From positions 1 to 64,000 of the forward strand of contig JAEUJW010000020.1 of the NCBI GenBank assembly GCA_016793465.1: a DNA stretch of 64,000 nucleotides, in the 5' to 3' direction. Position numbers and translations under genes: made by a program. How positions within the stretch are numbered: the first letter of the stretch is position 1; each line of letters starts with the position of its first letter. This stretch comes from Myxococcales bacterium (lineage in GTDB: Bacteria; Myxococcota; Polyangia; Nannocystales; Nannocystaceae). Below, in pieces: positions 1 to 12,062 of this stretch. Under the pieces are notes generated by a model that saw only the letters and a program-made list of their open reading frames with translations, was not told the DNA's origin and ran no database searches.

Positions 1-1
1 G

Positions 2-918
2 CCACCCCGAACGCTGGACCGGCAACACCCGCAACTGGAAGCCCGTCCGCGTCGTCTGCCTCAACCCAGAGCGTGAGCCCGCCGATTCCAAGGCGAAGCA
101 CGCCTGATTGCCAAGGCGACAACTATCCTGAAACTCACCGGCGGTCTGCAGGTAGCGCACCTCGCCGTCGCCGAGGTTGGCGCGCAGCGCGTGGAGCACG
201 CGCTCGGACACCTGGTCGCGGGCCGTGGGCGTCATGGCGTGGAGGACACCGGCGAACAGCACGTTGGCCAGGGCCTGGCCCTGCCAGAACGCTTCAACCG
301 AGGGGGCCGCGAACTCGTGCGCGACGAGCGAGACCTGGATCTGTTCGAAGCCGGCCTCGCGGAGCTCCTGGCGCATCGACTCGGCGTCGGTGAGCGGCAG
401 CCGCGGGAACGTCGGCGGCGACTCCGACAACGCCTCGCGGAACAGCTCGAACAGGATGACCGGAGGCGAGCTCGGGTCCATCGGCGCCCACGAGCCGACC
501 AGCGCGCGTGCGCCCGGACGGAGCACGCGCAGGAGCTCCCGCAGCCCGCGCGCCCGGTCCGGGAAAAAGATCAGCCCGAACATCGAGAACGCCGCGTCGA
601 AGCTCTCATCGGCGTACGGGAGGGCCTGGCCGTCGCCGACGACGGCCTCGACGTTGGTGAGCCCGCGGGCTGCGGCGTCGTGTCGCAGCCGGTCGATCAT
701 CCCCGACGAGAAGTCGAGCGCCGACACGCGCCGCACGTCCGGCGCCGCGAGCAGCGCGAGCGTCCCCGGCCCCGCGGCGACGTCGAGGATGTGCGCGTCG
801 GCGGCGGGCTGTACGAGCGACAGGGCCGTGCGCGCGTACGCGGCGAGCGTCGGCGTGAAGCGGCTGGTGTAACCCTGGCCCACGCGGTTCCAGGCGTCGG
901 GCGTGACGAGCGAGACGG

Positions 919-922
<4 letters not shown>
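2..922 (-). CDS. Class I SAM-dependent methyltransferase, open to the left edge
   Basis: A GTG at 922 opens a frame with a Rossmann methyltransferase core. Motif I ([10 protein letters not shown]) is at residues 45-54, an acidic strand ends near [10 protein letters not shown], motif IV-like residues are near [13 protein letters not shown], and the usual [10 protein letters not shown] follows. This is the UbiE/Methyltransf_11 type; the substrate is unknown. The start overlaps the stop of the upstream GTPase gene (GTGA, 922-919), so the two are probably translationally coupled. After about residue 268 the frame runs antisense through the transposase remnant without a stop to the edge. The natural C-terminus may therefore have been replaced, and the true end is not visible. 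Confidence 0.7.
3..107 (+). CDS. C-terminal fragment of an insertion-sequence transposase (cut by left edge)
   Basis: An open frame enters from the left edge and gives 34 residues to a TGA at 105-107. It contains HPERW, then TRNWKPV and LNPERE. This resembles the C-terminal tail of DDE (rve-type, IS3-like) transposases, which end in a PERW..G.TRNW.PV...LNP pattern; that is recalled family knowledge, not a search result. The catalytic domain would lie outside the window. The bases just downstream (about 108-140) are less GC-rich than the surroundings and may include the element's right terminus. The fragment lies antisense to the 3' part of the methyltransferase, so the element probably inserted into or abuts that gene. 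Confidence 0.5.
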   Translation, partial: HPERWTGNTRNWKPVRVVCLNPEREPADSKAKHA

Positions 923-2172
<1,250 letters not shown>

Positions 2173-2191
2173 GGAGCGACCATCGCATTAA

Positions 2192-2206
2192 TGCAACGGA
2201 GTTGCA
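2192..2206. promoter_or_regulatory. Zur/Fur-like palindromic operator upstream of the CobW-type gene
   Basis: TGCAACGGAGTTGCA is a perfect 6-3-6 inverted repeat in an AT-richer pocket (ATTAATG before, CAGTTAATC after). It lies 20 bases upstream of the GTG of the COG0523 GTPase. Size, symmetry and position fit a Zur-type repressor site, which commonly controls this gene family. The assignment to Zur rather than another Fur-family protein is inference. Confidence 0.5.
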
Positions 2207-2210
2207 ACAG

Positions 2211-2432
2211 TTAATCTTTAGCGATATTGTCGCGCGGAGCCGCTGGGTCTCGTCCGCGGGGTTCTTGCGCTGGCCGGCGCTGCGGGTCATGCGACGCGGG
2301 CGCCGGGGAGGCGGCGCTGGCGTTGCTGGCCCCGCCGTCCGTTGCCGGCCCGGCCTCACTGGCCGCGGTCGTGGAGGTCGACCCCGCCGGCTCGTCGTCG
2401 CAGCCGATGGGGTCGGTGAAGGTGCAAGCCAC
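2211..2432 (-). CDS. Small Thr/Ser/Ala-rich protein, possibly lipoprotein-like
   Basis: A 73-residue frame with a GTG start. It follows the frameshifted gene in the same direction and ends just before the operator of the GTPase gene. The N-terminus reads VACTFTDPIGC and then becomes a disordered Ser/Thr/Ala/Asp stretch like the linkers of lipoproteins elsewhere in the window. There is no convincing positively charged signal peptide, so it may be a degraded remnant rather than a working gene. No family recognised. Confidence 0.3.
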   Translation of the reverse strand: MACTFTDPIGCDDEPAGSTSTTAASEAGPATDGGASNASAASPAPASHDPQRRPAQEPRGRDPAAPRDNIAKD

Positions 2433-2456
2433 GGCTTGGACCGCTAGCCGTGCAGG

Positions 2457-2680
2457 TCAGGCGGACTGGCGGAGCGCCGCCGGGCTGCCCCGGCGCGACG
2501 CGGTCGGCCCGACCTCGACCGCCGAGACCTCGATCTCCCACGAGCGGTTGATGCTCTTGATCCGCGTCTCCTTCGGCCCGCGCAGCACGTAGCCCGTGCG
2601 CGGGTTGCCGGTCTCGTCGAGCACGTGCGACGACCCCGGAACCTTGAGCTGTCCACCCGGATCTCGACCGCCTTCGTCAC
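2457..2680 (-). pseudogene. Small operon gene with an apparent frameshift
   Basis: The GTG at 2680 overlaps the stop of the upstream lipoprotein gene (GTGA), the usual coupling seen here. The first ~10 codons read MTKAVEIRVD. That frame then becomes an Arg-rich nonsense stretch, while the +2 frame immediately reads a plausible sequence (QLKVPGSSHVLDETGNPRTG, then YVLRGPKETRIKS and SWEIEVSAVEVG) to a TGA at 2457-2459. The join near 2648-2655 therefore looks like a 1- or 2-base indel, either a real mutation or a sequence error. The rebuilt protein would be ~73 residues, cytoplasmic-looking and of unknown function. Confidence 0.5.
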
Positions 2681-3447
2681 CCGCCCTGCGCCGCCGCCAG
2701 GTAGTGCGCGTGCGAGTAGACCGCCCGACGCAGCAGGTTCGCCGCCTCGCTGTCCGGTACGATCGTCACGACCCCGTCGCTGTCCTCGTCGAGCGCGTCG
2801 AACGCGAGCCCGTCGAACATCGACTTCGCCTCGACCGGGTCGGTCGGCTCGAGCTGGAGGGCGATCATCGTCTGCGTGTCGGCCGCGATCGTCAGCTCGA
2901 ACGGCGCGCCGATCATCTGCGTCCCCACGTCGTAGTCCAGCGCCGCCGTGAACACGACCTCCGCGTCCCCCTTGCGCGCGACCCCGCCGAAGTAAGCCGA
3001 GTGCCCGAGCAGCGGGTCGTCCGCCATCAGTCCGTCCTCGGGCCCGGCAACGCGGAAGCTGAAGTTAAGACCGTTGTAGTCGCCGGTCAGCACGTCGGCT
3101 GGGCCGAGTGTCACCCCGTCGGCGCCGAACCAGTCGAGTACGAACTCGCCGACCAGCTCGCCCGTCACGTCGCCACCCGCCGCGTGTCCGGGGTGGGCCC
3201 ACGCCCGTCGGATGAGCCAGCCGTCCAGCCACGCGCTCGCCCCATGCATCTCGCCGAGGATCGTGAATTGCAGGTCGGCCACGGCGATGCGCGCCGCGGA
3301 CAACGTCACCGTCCAGCCCTCATCGTTGGTCGAGTCGGTGATCGTCGAGCCGTCGATCGACACCGGGATCTGCACGTGTACCGCCTCCTGGCTCGGCGCA
3401 CACGCCAGCGCGCCGGCAAGCAAGAGGTTCGTTCGGACCAGTCTCAT
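2677..3447 (-). CDS. Predicted lipoprotein, possibly metal-binding
   Basis: A 256-residue protein starting MRLVRTNLLLAGALAC, with a signal peptide and a lipobox ending at Cys16. The open frame extends further upstream, but the ATG at 3447 is the only start giving a signal peptide. The mature part contains WAHPGH, several acidic DDE clusters and a C-terminal HAHY, which could bind metal. The architecture loosely recalls MbnP-like periplasmic proteins, but I cannot confirm that. It heads a minus-strand run leading to the COG0523 GTPase, which makes a role in metal handling an attractive inference. Confidence 0.7.
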   Translation of the reverse strand: MRLVRTNLLLAGALACAPSQEAVHVQIPVSIDGSTITDSTNDEGWTVTLSAARIAVADLQFTILGEMHGASAWLDGWLIRRAWAHPGHAAGGDVTGELVGEFVLDWFGADGVTLGPADVLTGDYNGLNFSFRVAGPEDGLMADDPLLGHSAYFGGVARKGDAEVVFTAALDYDVGTQMIGAPFELTIAADTQTMIALQLEPTDPVEAKSMFDGLAFDALDEDSDGVVTIVPDSEAANLLRRAVYSHAHYLAAAQGG

Positions 3448-3646
3448 GGCGCCGGTACGATACGCCGACCCCGATGGGATCGACGCGCGCCCTATTGCGC
3501 TCGCTTGCACACATGACCCTAAAGAAGCACGGTCGGCCCCGAGATTTTGACCATCAACTTCGTGACCGACGATCCCGGCTCGTGCGACGTACGTACGTCC
3601 CCGACCCGCCGGGTGCATCCGGGGACATCGCAACGGAGATCGAGAA

Positions 3647-4222
3647 ATGCCGAGAAAAAAGTCGTGGAGGTTGTTCGCTCTTGCTGGTCCTCTCTGCCTC
3701 GCGGGCGCGCTCGCGGGCTGCACGGAGGGCGGCGATCCGGTGGCCGAGGAGCCCAACAAGGACGTGCCGTACCGCGGAGTCGACGGTCCCTTCACCAGCG
3801 ATCCGCTCGCGGCCGAATGCCCCGACGACCCGCGCAACCCCGGCCGGGTCGTCCTCGACAAGATGGAGACCATGTCGTTCTACGAGGATCGCGAGGGTAC
3901 CCTGCCCCTCGCGGAGAGCTGCCGCTACAAGTACGTCGGGCACGAAGGCGACCCCCACTACTTCCCAGAGACCCTGACCTCGGTGTGGCTGGTCTTTGAG
4001 CTGACCGGCGGCGACGCCGGCTGCGAGGACTTCACCCACGTCGTGATGCGGCCGCCCCACGGCGACGGCGACATCAAGCACATGCACCTGCGCTACGGCG
4101 ACGCGTCCACCACGGCCGCGGCCCTGCTCGACATGAGCGGCGGTGACTACGAGGACGCGGACGTGTGCAACCCGTGGTGGAGCGTGTACTGCACAGCCGG
4201 CGCCGAGGCGTGTGACGGCTGA
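3647..4222 (+). CDS. Hypothetical lipoprotein
   Basis: 191 residues. The signal peptide (MPRKKSWRLF, then a hydrophobic stretch) ends in the lipobox LAGC at about residue 25. A GGAGA-like ribosome site lies about 10 bases before the ATG. The mature protein is about 165 residues with paired cysteines (AECPDD, ESCRYKY, DAGCEDF, VCNPWW, VYCTAG) that could form disulfides outside the cytoplasm, and an HGDGDIKHMHLRYG segment. No family recognised. Its 3' end overlaps the 3' end of the convergent NADAR-like gene by 76 bases. Confidence 0.7.
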   Translation: MPRKKSWRLFALAGPLCLAGALAGCTEGGDPVAEEPNKDVPYRGVDGPFTSDPLAAECPDDPRNPGRVVLDKMETMSFYEDREGTLPLAESCRYKYVGHEGDPHYFPETLTSVWLVFELTGGDAGCEDFTHVVMRPPHGDGDIKHMHLRYGDASTTAAALLDMSGGDYEDADVCNPWWSVYCTAGAEACDG

Positions 4223-4512
4223 GAGAACGCGTCGCAACGCTCGTCCCGGGTCCTCGGGTCGTCGCCGAGGCGGCGGGCGAGGGCGGCGTGCTCGGCGGGC
4301 GACGAGCACGCCAGGATATCGGCGCGGGCGGCGGCGTCGGCGAGGGCCAGCGCCTTGTCGGCCGCGGCGTATTGCTCGAGGCAGCAGTAGGCGACGCCGT
4401 CGACGGTGAAGGGCCCGGGGGCGCGGCGGCCGAGCGCGCTGGTCGGGCCGAAGGCGACCACCGACTCGTGCTCGAGTATCCGCGGGTCGTCGTCCGGGTG
4501 CACGGCGGTCAT
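4147..4512 (-). CDS. NADAR-like (YbiA/DUF1768) protein, short version
   Basis: 121 residues. The middle matches the NADAR family: FGPTSALG, then PGPFTVDGVAYCCLEQY, then a DKAL helix and a segment ILACSSPAEHAALARRLG. NADAR proteins are N-glycosidases acting on ADP-ribose-related or aminoribosyl intermediates and are usually 150-180 residues. Here the usual C-terminal part (the KF..n..l...L..TG and WG regions) is missing. The last ~30 residues look unrelated and run antisense over the neighbouring lipoprotein gene. It is therefore either truncated or a divergent short form, and activity is doubtful. Confidence 0.55.
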   Translation of the reverse strand: MTAVHPDDDPRILEHESVVAFGPTSALGRRAPGPFTVDGVAYCCLEQYAAADKALALADAAARADILACSSPAEHAALARRLGDDPRTRDERCDAFSQPSHASAPAVQYTLHHGLHTSASS

Positions 4513-4552
4513 GGTACGCGGCTCGCCGGTCGGGAGGGGAGGGCGCGGGGCG

Positions 4553-5980
4553 TCACTTCGGTTCGTCGTCGACGACGTCGTCCGGTCGGACGAGCCCGTA
4601 GATGCCGATCCACCGGGTGATCTGCTTGCGCTCGACCTCGTAGTGCCTGGCCGTCGCGCGCACGCTCCACCCGTGGGACGTCAGCGCGGCGAGCAGCGCC
4701 TCGCGGGTCGGGCGCGGCCGGGCCTCGCGGCGGGCCGGCGTCGGAGCGGTCGCCGCAGCGGGAGGTGAGGTCGGGGTCGGGGTCGGCGCTTCGGTCGCGT
4801 CGCGCAGCCAGGGCGCGAGCTCGGCGAGGGTGCGCGGCGCGTCGCCGCCGGCCGCCCCGCAGGCGTGCACGAACCGCTGCAGACCGCGCAGGTTGTCGGG
4901 CCAGCGCTGCAGCAGCAGGGCCTCGACGGCCTCGGCCTGGAACTCGAGCGGCGCGTGGGCGCGGCCTCGCTTGTCGCACCAGGCCTGGTGCAGCCGGTCG
5001 ATCCAGGCCACGAGGTCGGCCCGGCGGGCGCGCAGCGGCGGGGCCGGGACCTCCCACAGGGCCATGCGGGCGTAGAGGTCGCGGCGGAACCGGCCCCGCT
5101 CGACGTCGTCGACCAGCGAGCGGTTGGTCGCGGCGATCAGCCGCACGTCGACGGTGTGGCGCTGGGTGCTGCCGACGGCCACGACCTCGCCGAGCTCGAC
5201 CGCCCGCAGCAGCTTGGGCTGGAGGTCGACCGGGAGCTCGCCGAGCTCGTCGAGGAACAGGGTCCCGCCGGTGGCCGTGCGGAACAGCCCGACGTGCTCC
5301 TGGCTGGCCCCGGTGAACGCCCCGCGGGTGTGGCCGAACAGCTGGCTCTCGACCAGCTGCGGGCTGAGCGTCGCGCAGTTGACGGCGACCAGAGGTCCGC
5401 GCCGTCCGCTCAGGCGGTGCAGCTCGGCGGCCACGCGCTCCTTGCCGACGCCGGTCTCGCCGAGGATCAGCGCCGGCGAGGTGTCGGGGCCGGCGCGAGC
5501 GATCGCCCGGCGCAGCTCGCGGACCGCCAGCGAGACGCCCGGGACGGCCTCGCGCGAGACCTCCGGCGCGTCGTCGGCGGCGCCCTCGCGGCGCTCGTAG
5601 ACCGCGAGCACGTCGCCGATGCGCAGCACCGCCCCGTCCTCGAGGTAACAGGGCATGGCCAGCACCGGTCGCCCGTCGAGCCAGGTGCCGTTGCGGCTGC
5701 CGAGGTCGGTCACGTAGTGGCGCCCGACCGCCTCGTCCCAGCGCAGCGCCGCGTGCCGGCGCGACACGGTCTTGTGCGTCGCGCCGATCTGACCCGGCTC
5801 GGGCGACCGCCCGATCTCCCGGTCGGCGGCGCCGAGCGCGTGCGTCGCGGCCAGCTCACGCGGGTACACGAGCACCAGCCGGGAGGTGCGCGGGGGTGCG
5901 CAGACCCGGGTCGTGCGCTCGGTGGACTCCGTCTCTTCGGCAGACCGACGCGACCCCATGGGGGCGGGATGGTGGCCCAT
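4553..5980 (-). CDS. FHA-domain sigma54-dependent transcriptional activator
   Basis: About 475 residues. An N-terminal FHA domain (roughly residues 35-125; GRSPE, SRRHAAL and DLGSRNGTWLDG) binds phosphothreonine. The AAA+ sigma54-interaction domain follows, with Walker A GETGVGKE, the GAFTGA loop that contacts sigma54, Walker B TLFLDELGELP, and an arginine-finger region. The C-terminus has a Fis-type helix-turn-helix (TREALLAALTSHGWSVRATA). FHA-linked activators are typical of myxobacteria and take input from Ser/Thr kinases. ATGs at 5980 and 5959 are both possible, and neither has a clear ribosome site. It is divergent from the ADYC lipoprotein gene, which has a good -24/-12 promoter and is a likely target. 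Confidence 0.9.
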   Translation of the reverse strand: MGHHPAPMGSRRSAEETESTERTTRVCAPPRTSRLVLVYPRELAATHALGAADREIGRSPEPGQIGATHKTVSRRHAALRWDEAVGRHYVTDLGSRNGTWLDGRPVLAMPCYLEDGAVLRIGDVLAVYERREGAADDAPEVSREAVPGVSLAVRELRRAIARAGPDTSPALILGETGVGKERVAAELHRLSGRRGPLVAVNCATLSPQLVESQLFGHTRGAFTGASQEHVGLFRTATGGTLFLDELGELPVDLQPKLLRAVELGEVVAVGSTQRHTVDVRLIAATNRSLVDDVERGRFRRDLYARMALWEVPAPPLRARRADLVAWIDRLHQAWCDKRGRAHAPLEFQAEAVEALLLQRWPDNLRGLQRFVHACGAAGGDAPRTLAELAPWLRDATEAPTPTPTSPPAAATAPTPARREARPRPTREALLAALTSHGWSVRATARHYEVERKQITRWIGIYGLVRPDDVVDDEPK

Positions 5981-6054
5981 GGGGCAGCGTCGCCACAAGC
6001 GGGGAGCCCACGTCGGACCCACGCCTGACCTCACGCAATCCTTGAGAATTCTTG

Positions 6055-6070
6055 TGGCATGTTCGCTGCT
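6055..6070 (+). promoter_or_regulatory. Candidate sigma54 (-24/-12) promoter
   Basis: TGGCATGTTCGCTGCT has GG at 6056-6057 and GC at 6068-6069, exactly the 12-base spacing required between the -24 GG and -12 GC. It matches the consensus TGGCACG-N4-TTGCW except for two positions. It lies 66 bases upstream of the ADYC lipoprotein start and beside the gene for a sigma54 activator, which raises its credibility. Confidence 0.6.
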
Positions 6071-6135
6071 GAGACCGGTCTGGGACCGACCGCAGCCGCG
6101 GGAGCCCGCACGATCCACAGCGCCGGAGTAGTTCG

Positions 6136-7103
6136 ATGTCTTTGCTTGCCCTTCGCCTTCACCACGCCCTTCCCACCCTCCTGCTCGCGACCTCGACCGT
6201 CGCGTGCGGCCCCCTGCTGCTCGACCCCGACGAGGTCGAGTTCCGCGAGACCATCGGCTGCGCGAGCTGCCCGCCCAACTCGCCGCACGTCAACGACGCC
6301 CCGATCCCGAACCTGCGGCTCAGCGGCCTGCCCAACGACGACGGCGTGAGCCTGCTCGGGCTCCGGCCGAACACCAGCGCGCCGCTGCACACCGTCACCA
6401 CCGACAGCCACGAGGACCTCGTCGCCGTGCTCGACGGCACCATCGTCGCCAGCGGCGCCGGGCTGGTCGGCTGGCAGCTCGTGGTCGAGTTCGAGGGCGA
6501 GGAGGAGGTCGTCACGATCGCCGGGTACGACCCCGCGGTCCCGTCGCTCGCCGACGCGGGCCGCCCGATCACCACCTACGCGCTCAACTTCTCGGTGCCC
6601 GCGGGCTCGGGCGCGGCCCGCGACGTCAACGTCTGTCCGGGCGGCTACGCGTCGGGTGACACGGTGATCACGGTGATCCGCGGCGAGACCTACGACAACG
6701 AGCTGAAGAAGGTCCACTACCAGGACCCCGACTGGGTCACCCTGGCCTGCGCCGACGAGGCCGCCTACAAGACCAAGCGCCTCGGCTACGGCCCGATGTC
6801 GGCGCTCGGTCCGCCGAACCCGGCCGCCAGCAAGGACCAGCGCGACGCCACCCTGAAGATGATCACCGCCGACTACTGCGGCACCGGCGAGAGCTTCACC
6901 GCGCAGGGCACGGGGCTCTACTACGAGGACCGCGCCGGCATCGTCGTCGCCTACACCCACAACGTCCAGCTCACCGAGGCGCTGTGGACCAAGGACGGCG
7001 CGCTGTGCCTCGACTTCCCGCGCCACACGGACCGCGAGAAGGTGTCGGAGGTCTGCGACCTCCCGTACTGCGGCGCGCTCGACCACTACCAGGCGGGCAT
7101 CGT

Positions 7104-7131
<28 letters not shown>
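6136..7131 (+). CDS. ADYC-domain lipoprotein
   Basis: 331 residues. A signal peptide with lipobox TVAC places it on the outer face of a membrane. A short Cys motif (CASCPPN) is followed by Asn/Pro/Leu-rich repeats. Near residues 245-275 is the segment TADYCGTGESFTAQGTGL that gives the ADYC domain its name; the domain is largely known from myxobacteria and its function is not established. Further cysteines near the C-terminus (CLDF, VCDLPYC) suggest disulfides. The ATG has a GGAG ribosome site. It is probably transcribed from the sigma54-type promoter just upstream, and its 3' end overlaps the following kinase gene. Confidence 0.82.
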
Positions 7132-9779
<2,648 letters not shown>

Positions 9780-9790
9780 TCGGGCCCCCT

Positions 9791-9811
9791 GGGGCTCGCG
9801 GCCCGAGCCCC
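9791..9811. terminator. Hairpin after the kinase gene
   Basis: GGGGCTCG and CGAGCCCC form a perfect 8-base stem with a 5-base loop, 11 bases after the kinase stop. There is no U-tract, as is common in such GC-rich genomes. Confidence 0.5.
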
Positions 9812-9908
9812 ATGGGCTCGCGCGGCGCTCCGGCCTCGCGCGGCGACAAACTCGAATGGTTACACGCCCTCCACCGCGGACCGCGGCCTGCAGTGAGGGC
9901 GTCGTCCC

Positions 9909-11924
9909 ATGACGCACAGAGTCCTTACATCCCTGTCACTCCCGTTCACCCTCGCCGCGCTCGCCGTGCCCGCCGCCGCGAACGCCTACGACATCAAGCC
10001 GCCGTGGCGCGGCGACTCGCTGCCGCACGGCGTGTACATGCAGACGCGCGGCCACGGCACCGCCTACGACTGCCCCGACGGCTCCGGGGGCGGCTGCGCG
10101 ATGGACATCAAGGCCGTGCGCTTCGACTCCGTGCAGGGCTGGACCGAGATGATCACCACCGCGAGCACCGACCCGGCGCCGCACTCCGACTTCCTGTCGT
10201 TCGGGGTGCAGCTGTACTCGCCGGTCGACGGCGACGTCATCGGCTGCTGGCAGAACATGCCCGAGGAGCTGGCCAACGGCGACGAGCCGCCGGAGTGCGC
10301 CGCCATCCCCGGAGGGGTGTGTGCGATCAGCGGCAACCACCTGCTGATCCGCACCGACGACGGCCACGTGCTCTACCTCGCCCACCTGCAGACCGGCAGC
10401 CTCGAGCCGGGCCTGTGCCCGTTCACCGACGAGGTCCTGACGCCCGCAGGCGGCGGCATCGAGTGCATCGAGGCCGACCACGTCGGCCTGCGCAACGACG
10501 CCCGCATCGACAAGATCTCGCCGTTCCCGGGCTTCCCGCGGGTCAAGAAGGGCGACCCGCTGGCCAAGATCGGGGCCAGCGGCGCCGCCGACAACCCGCA
10601 CCTGCACCTCGGCGTGTACGCCCTGACCATCGACGAGCTCGGCAACCCGTGCCTGTCCGGCGAGCCCTACGAGTTCAGCGAGGCGTGGTCGCAGGAGCGG
10701 CCGAGCGGCGAGCCCGACCCGGTCGACTGGACCCCGCTGGTCAGCGAGGAGCTGTTCTTCGACGACGACAACTTCACCTACCTGCTGTGGGGCGACCCGC
10801 TCGGCCCGCGCGTCGACGAGCTCGACATCGTCGACGGCACCGTGCCGGCCCTGGCGATGACGAGCTCCGGGGGCGTGGCCGCCTACCGCAACACCTCGGG
10901 CGAGCTCGAGGTCAACGCCTTCAACTTCGACGTGAGCGGCGGCTTCGACCCCGGCGTCGCCGACGACGACCTGCTGGTGTCCAGCCTCGACATCGCCCGC
11001 ATCAACGGCACCGACCGCCACGCCGTCGCCGCCGTGATCAACAGCGCGACCAAGCTGGCGATCGTGCCGGTGTACGTGAAGACCGACGCCGACGTCATCT
11101 ACGGCACCACCCGCACCGAGTCGACCGCCGGGGCCCAGCTCGTGCGCGCGACCCCCTCGCCGGTCCACAGCGGCATCGTCGCCGCCATCAAGAACAGCGG
11201 CGACGGCGTCTCGGTCGTCAACTACAAGACCTCGCTGTCGGGCACCACGCTGTCGGTCACCCGCGAGAGCAGCGCCGCGTCGGCCGACACCATCACCGAC
11301 CTCGACGTCGCCACCGTGGTCGCCGGCCGCGGCGTCAGCGAGACGACCGGCGCGTTCAAGGGCGTCGTCACCGCCGAGCGCCGCAGCAACGACACGCTGT
11401 GGCTGCAGAGCTGGCAGCTGAACTCGACCGGCACGACCATGACGCTGGTCGACGAGGAGCAGGTCAAGAACGTCGTCGGCAACGCCAGCTTCACCGTGTC
11501 CGACGTCGACGTCACGGTCACCGGCAGCCTCGGCGGCCGCGAGTTCATCGTCGTCTCGGCGGCGCTGGCGTCGGGCGGCAACCTGCGGGTCCAGAGCTGG
11601 GAGATCACCAGCGCCGGCCAGCTCGGCCGCATCGAGCAGTACGACGGCGGCGGCCCGGTGTCGCAGCTGTCGTCGTCGCGCGCCGGCCTGCAGGACGTGG
11701 CCGTCGGCATGCGCCTCGGCACCACCAGCCAGACCGTGCTCTCGTTCCACGTCACCTCGGCCGGCGCGCTGCGCCGCGTCGGCACCTGGGACGCCGAGAA
11801 CCTGTCCGCGCTGGCCGTCGGCGGGCGCAGCAGCGAGGAGGACCTGGTCGCGCTCTACCCCGACCCGAGCACCGGCGACCTCCGCCTCGCCCACTACGTG
11901 ACCAACTACGCGTGGTCGCTCTGA
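9909..11924 (+). CDS. Secreted M23-like (LytM-type) peptidase-domain protein
   Basis: 671 residues with a Sec signal peptide ending near ANA-YD. The N-terminal third carries M23 features: RGHGTAYD (H..D-type zinc ligands), GHVLYLAHL, and the conserved H-x-H in NPHLHLGVY. M23 enzymes cleave peptidoglycan cross-bridges, and many relatives bind without cleaving. Cysteines around the domain (YDCPDG, GGGCAMD, IGCWQ, PPECAA, GVCAIS) suggest disulfide-stabilised insertions. Residues about 290-671 form a long beta-rich region of repeated Val/Thr/Ser strands, probably propeller-like, with no known catalytic motif. A strong hairpin follows the stop. Confidence 0.78.
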   Translation: MTHRVLTSLSLPFTLAALAVPAAANAYDIKPPWRGDSLPHGVYMQTRGHGTAYDCPDGSGGGCAMDIKAVRFDSVQGWTEMITTASTDPAPHSDFLSFGVQLYSPVDGDVIGCWQNMPEELANGDEPPECAAIPGGVCAISGNHLLIRTDDGHVLYLAHLQTGSLEPGLCPFTDEVLTPAGGGIECIEADHVGLRNDARIDKISPFPGFPRVKKGDPLAKIGASGAADNPHLHLGVYALTIDELGNPCLSGEPYEFSEAWSQERPSGEPDPVDWTPLVSEELFFDDDNFTYLLWGDPLGPRVDELDIVDGTVPALAMTSSGGVAAYRNTSGELEVNAFNFDVSGGFDPGVADDDLLVSSLDIARINGTDRHAVAAVINSATKLAIVPVYVKTDADVIYGTTRTESTAGAQLVRATPSPVHSGIVAAIKNSGDGVSVVNYKTSLSGTTLSVTRESSAASADTITDLDVATVVAGRGVSETTGAFKGVVTAERRSNDTLWLQSWQLNSTGTTMTLVDEEQVKNVVGNASFTVSDVDVTVTGSLGGREFIVVSAALASGGNLRVQSWEITSAGQLGRIEQYDGGGPVSQLSSSRAGLQDVAVGMRLGTTSQTVLSFHVTSAGALRRVGTWDAENLSALAVGGRSSEEDLVALYPDPSTGDLRLAHYVTNYAWSL

Positions 11925-11947
11925 CGCCGGGCCCGGCGCACCGGCGA

Positions 11948-11982
11948 CGCCGCCCCGGCCGCGCGACGCGGCCGGGGCGGCG
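11948..11982. terminator. Strong GC hairpin terminator
   Basis: A perfect 16-base stem (arm starts CGCCGCCCCGG, ends GGCGGCG) with a 3-base CGA loop, 24 bases after the M23-like gene. It is one of the strongest hairpins in the window; no U-tract follows. Confidence 0.65.
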
Positions 11983-12062
11983 CAGGTTCACGCGCCGGCG
12001 TGACCGTCGACCCGCGCGCCCGGGGGCGACGCGCGCGTCGCGGCGGTGGTAGGGTGTCCGGC

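Noticed and set aside
9936..11894. Long minus-strand frame opposite the M23-like gene
   Set aside because: Shadow frame created by G/C third positions of the plus-strand gene.
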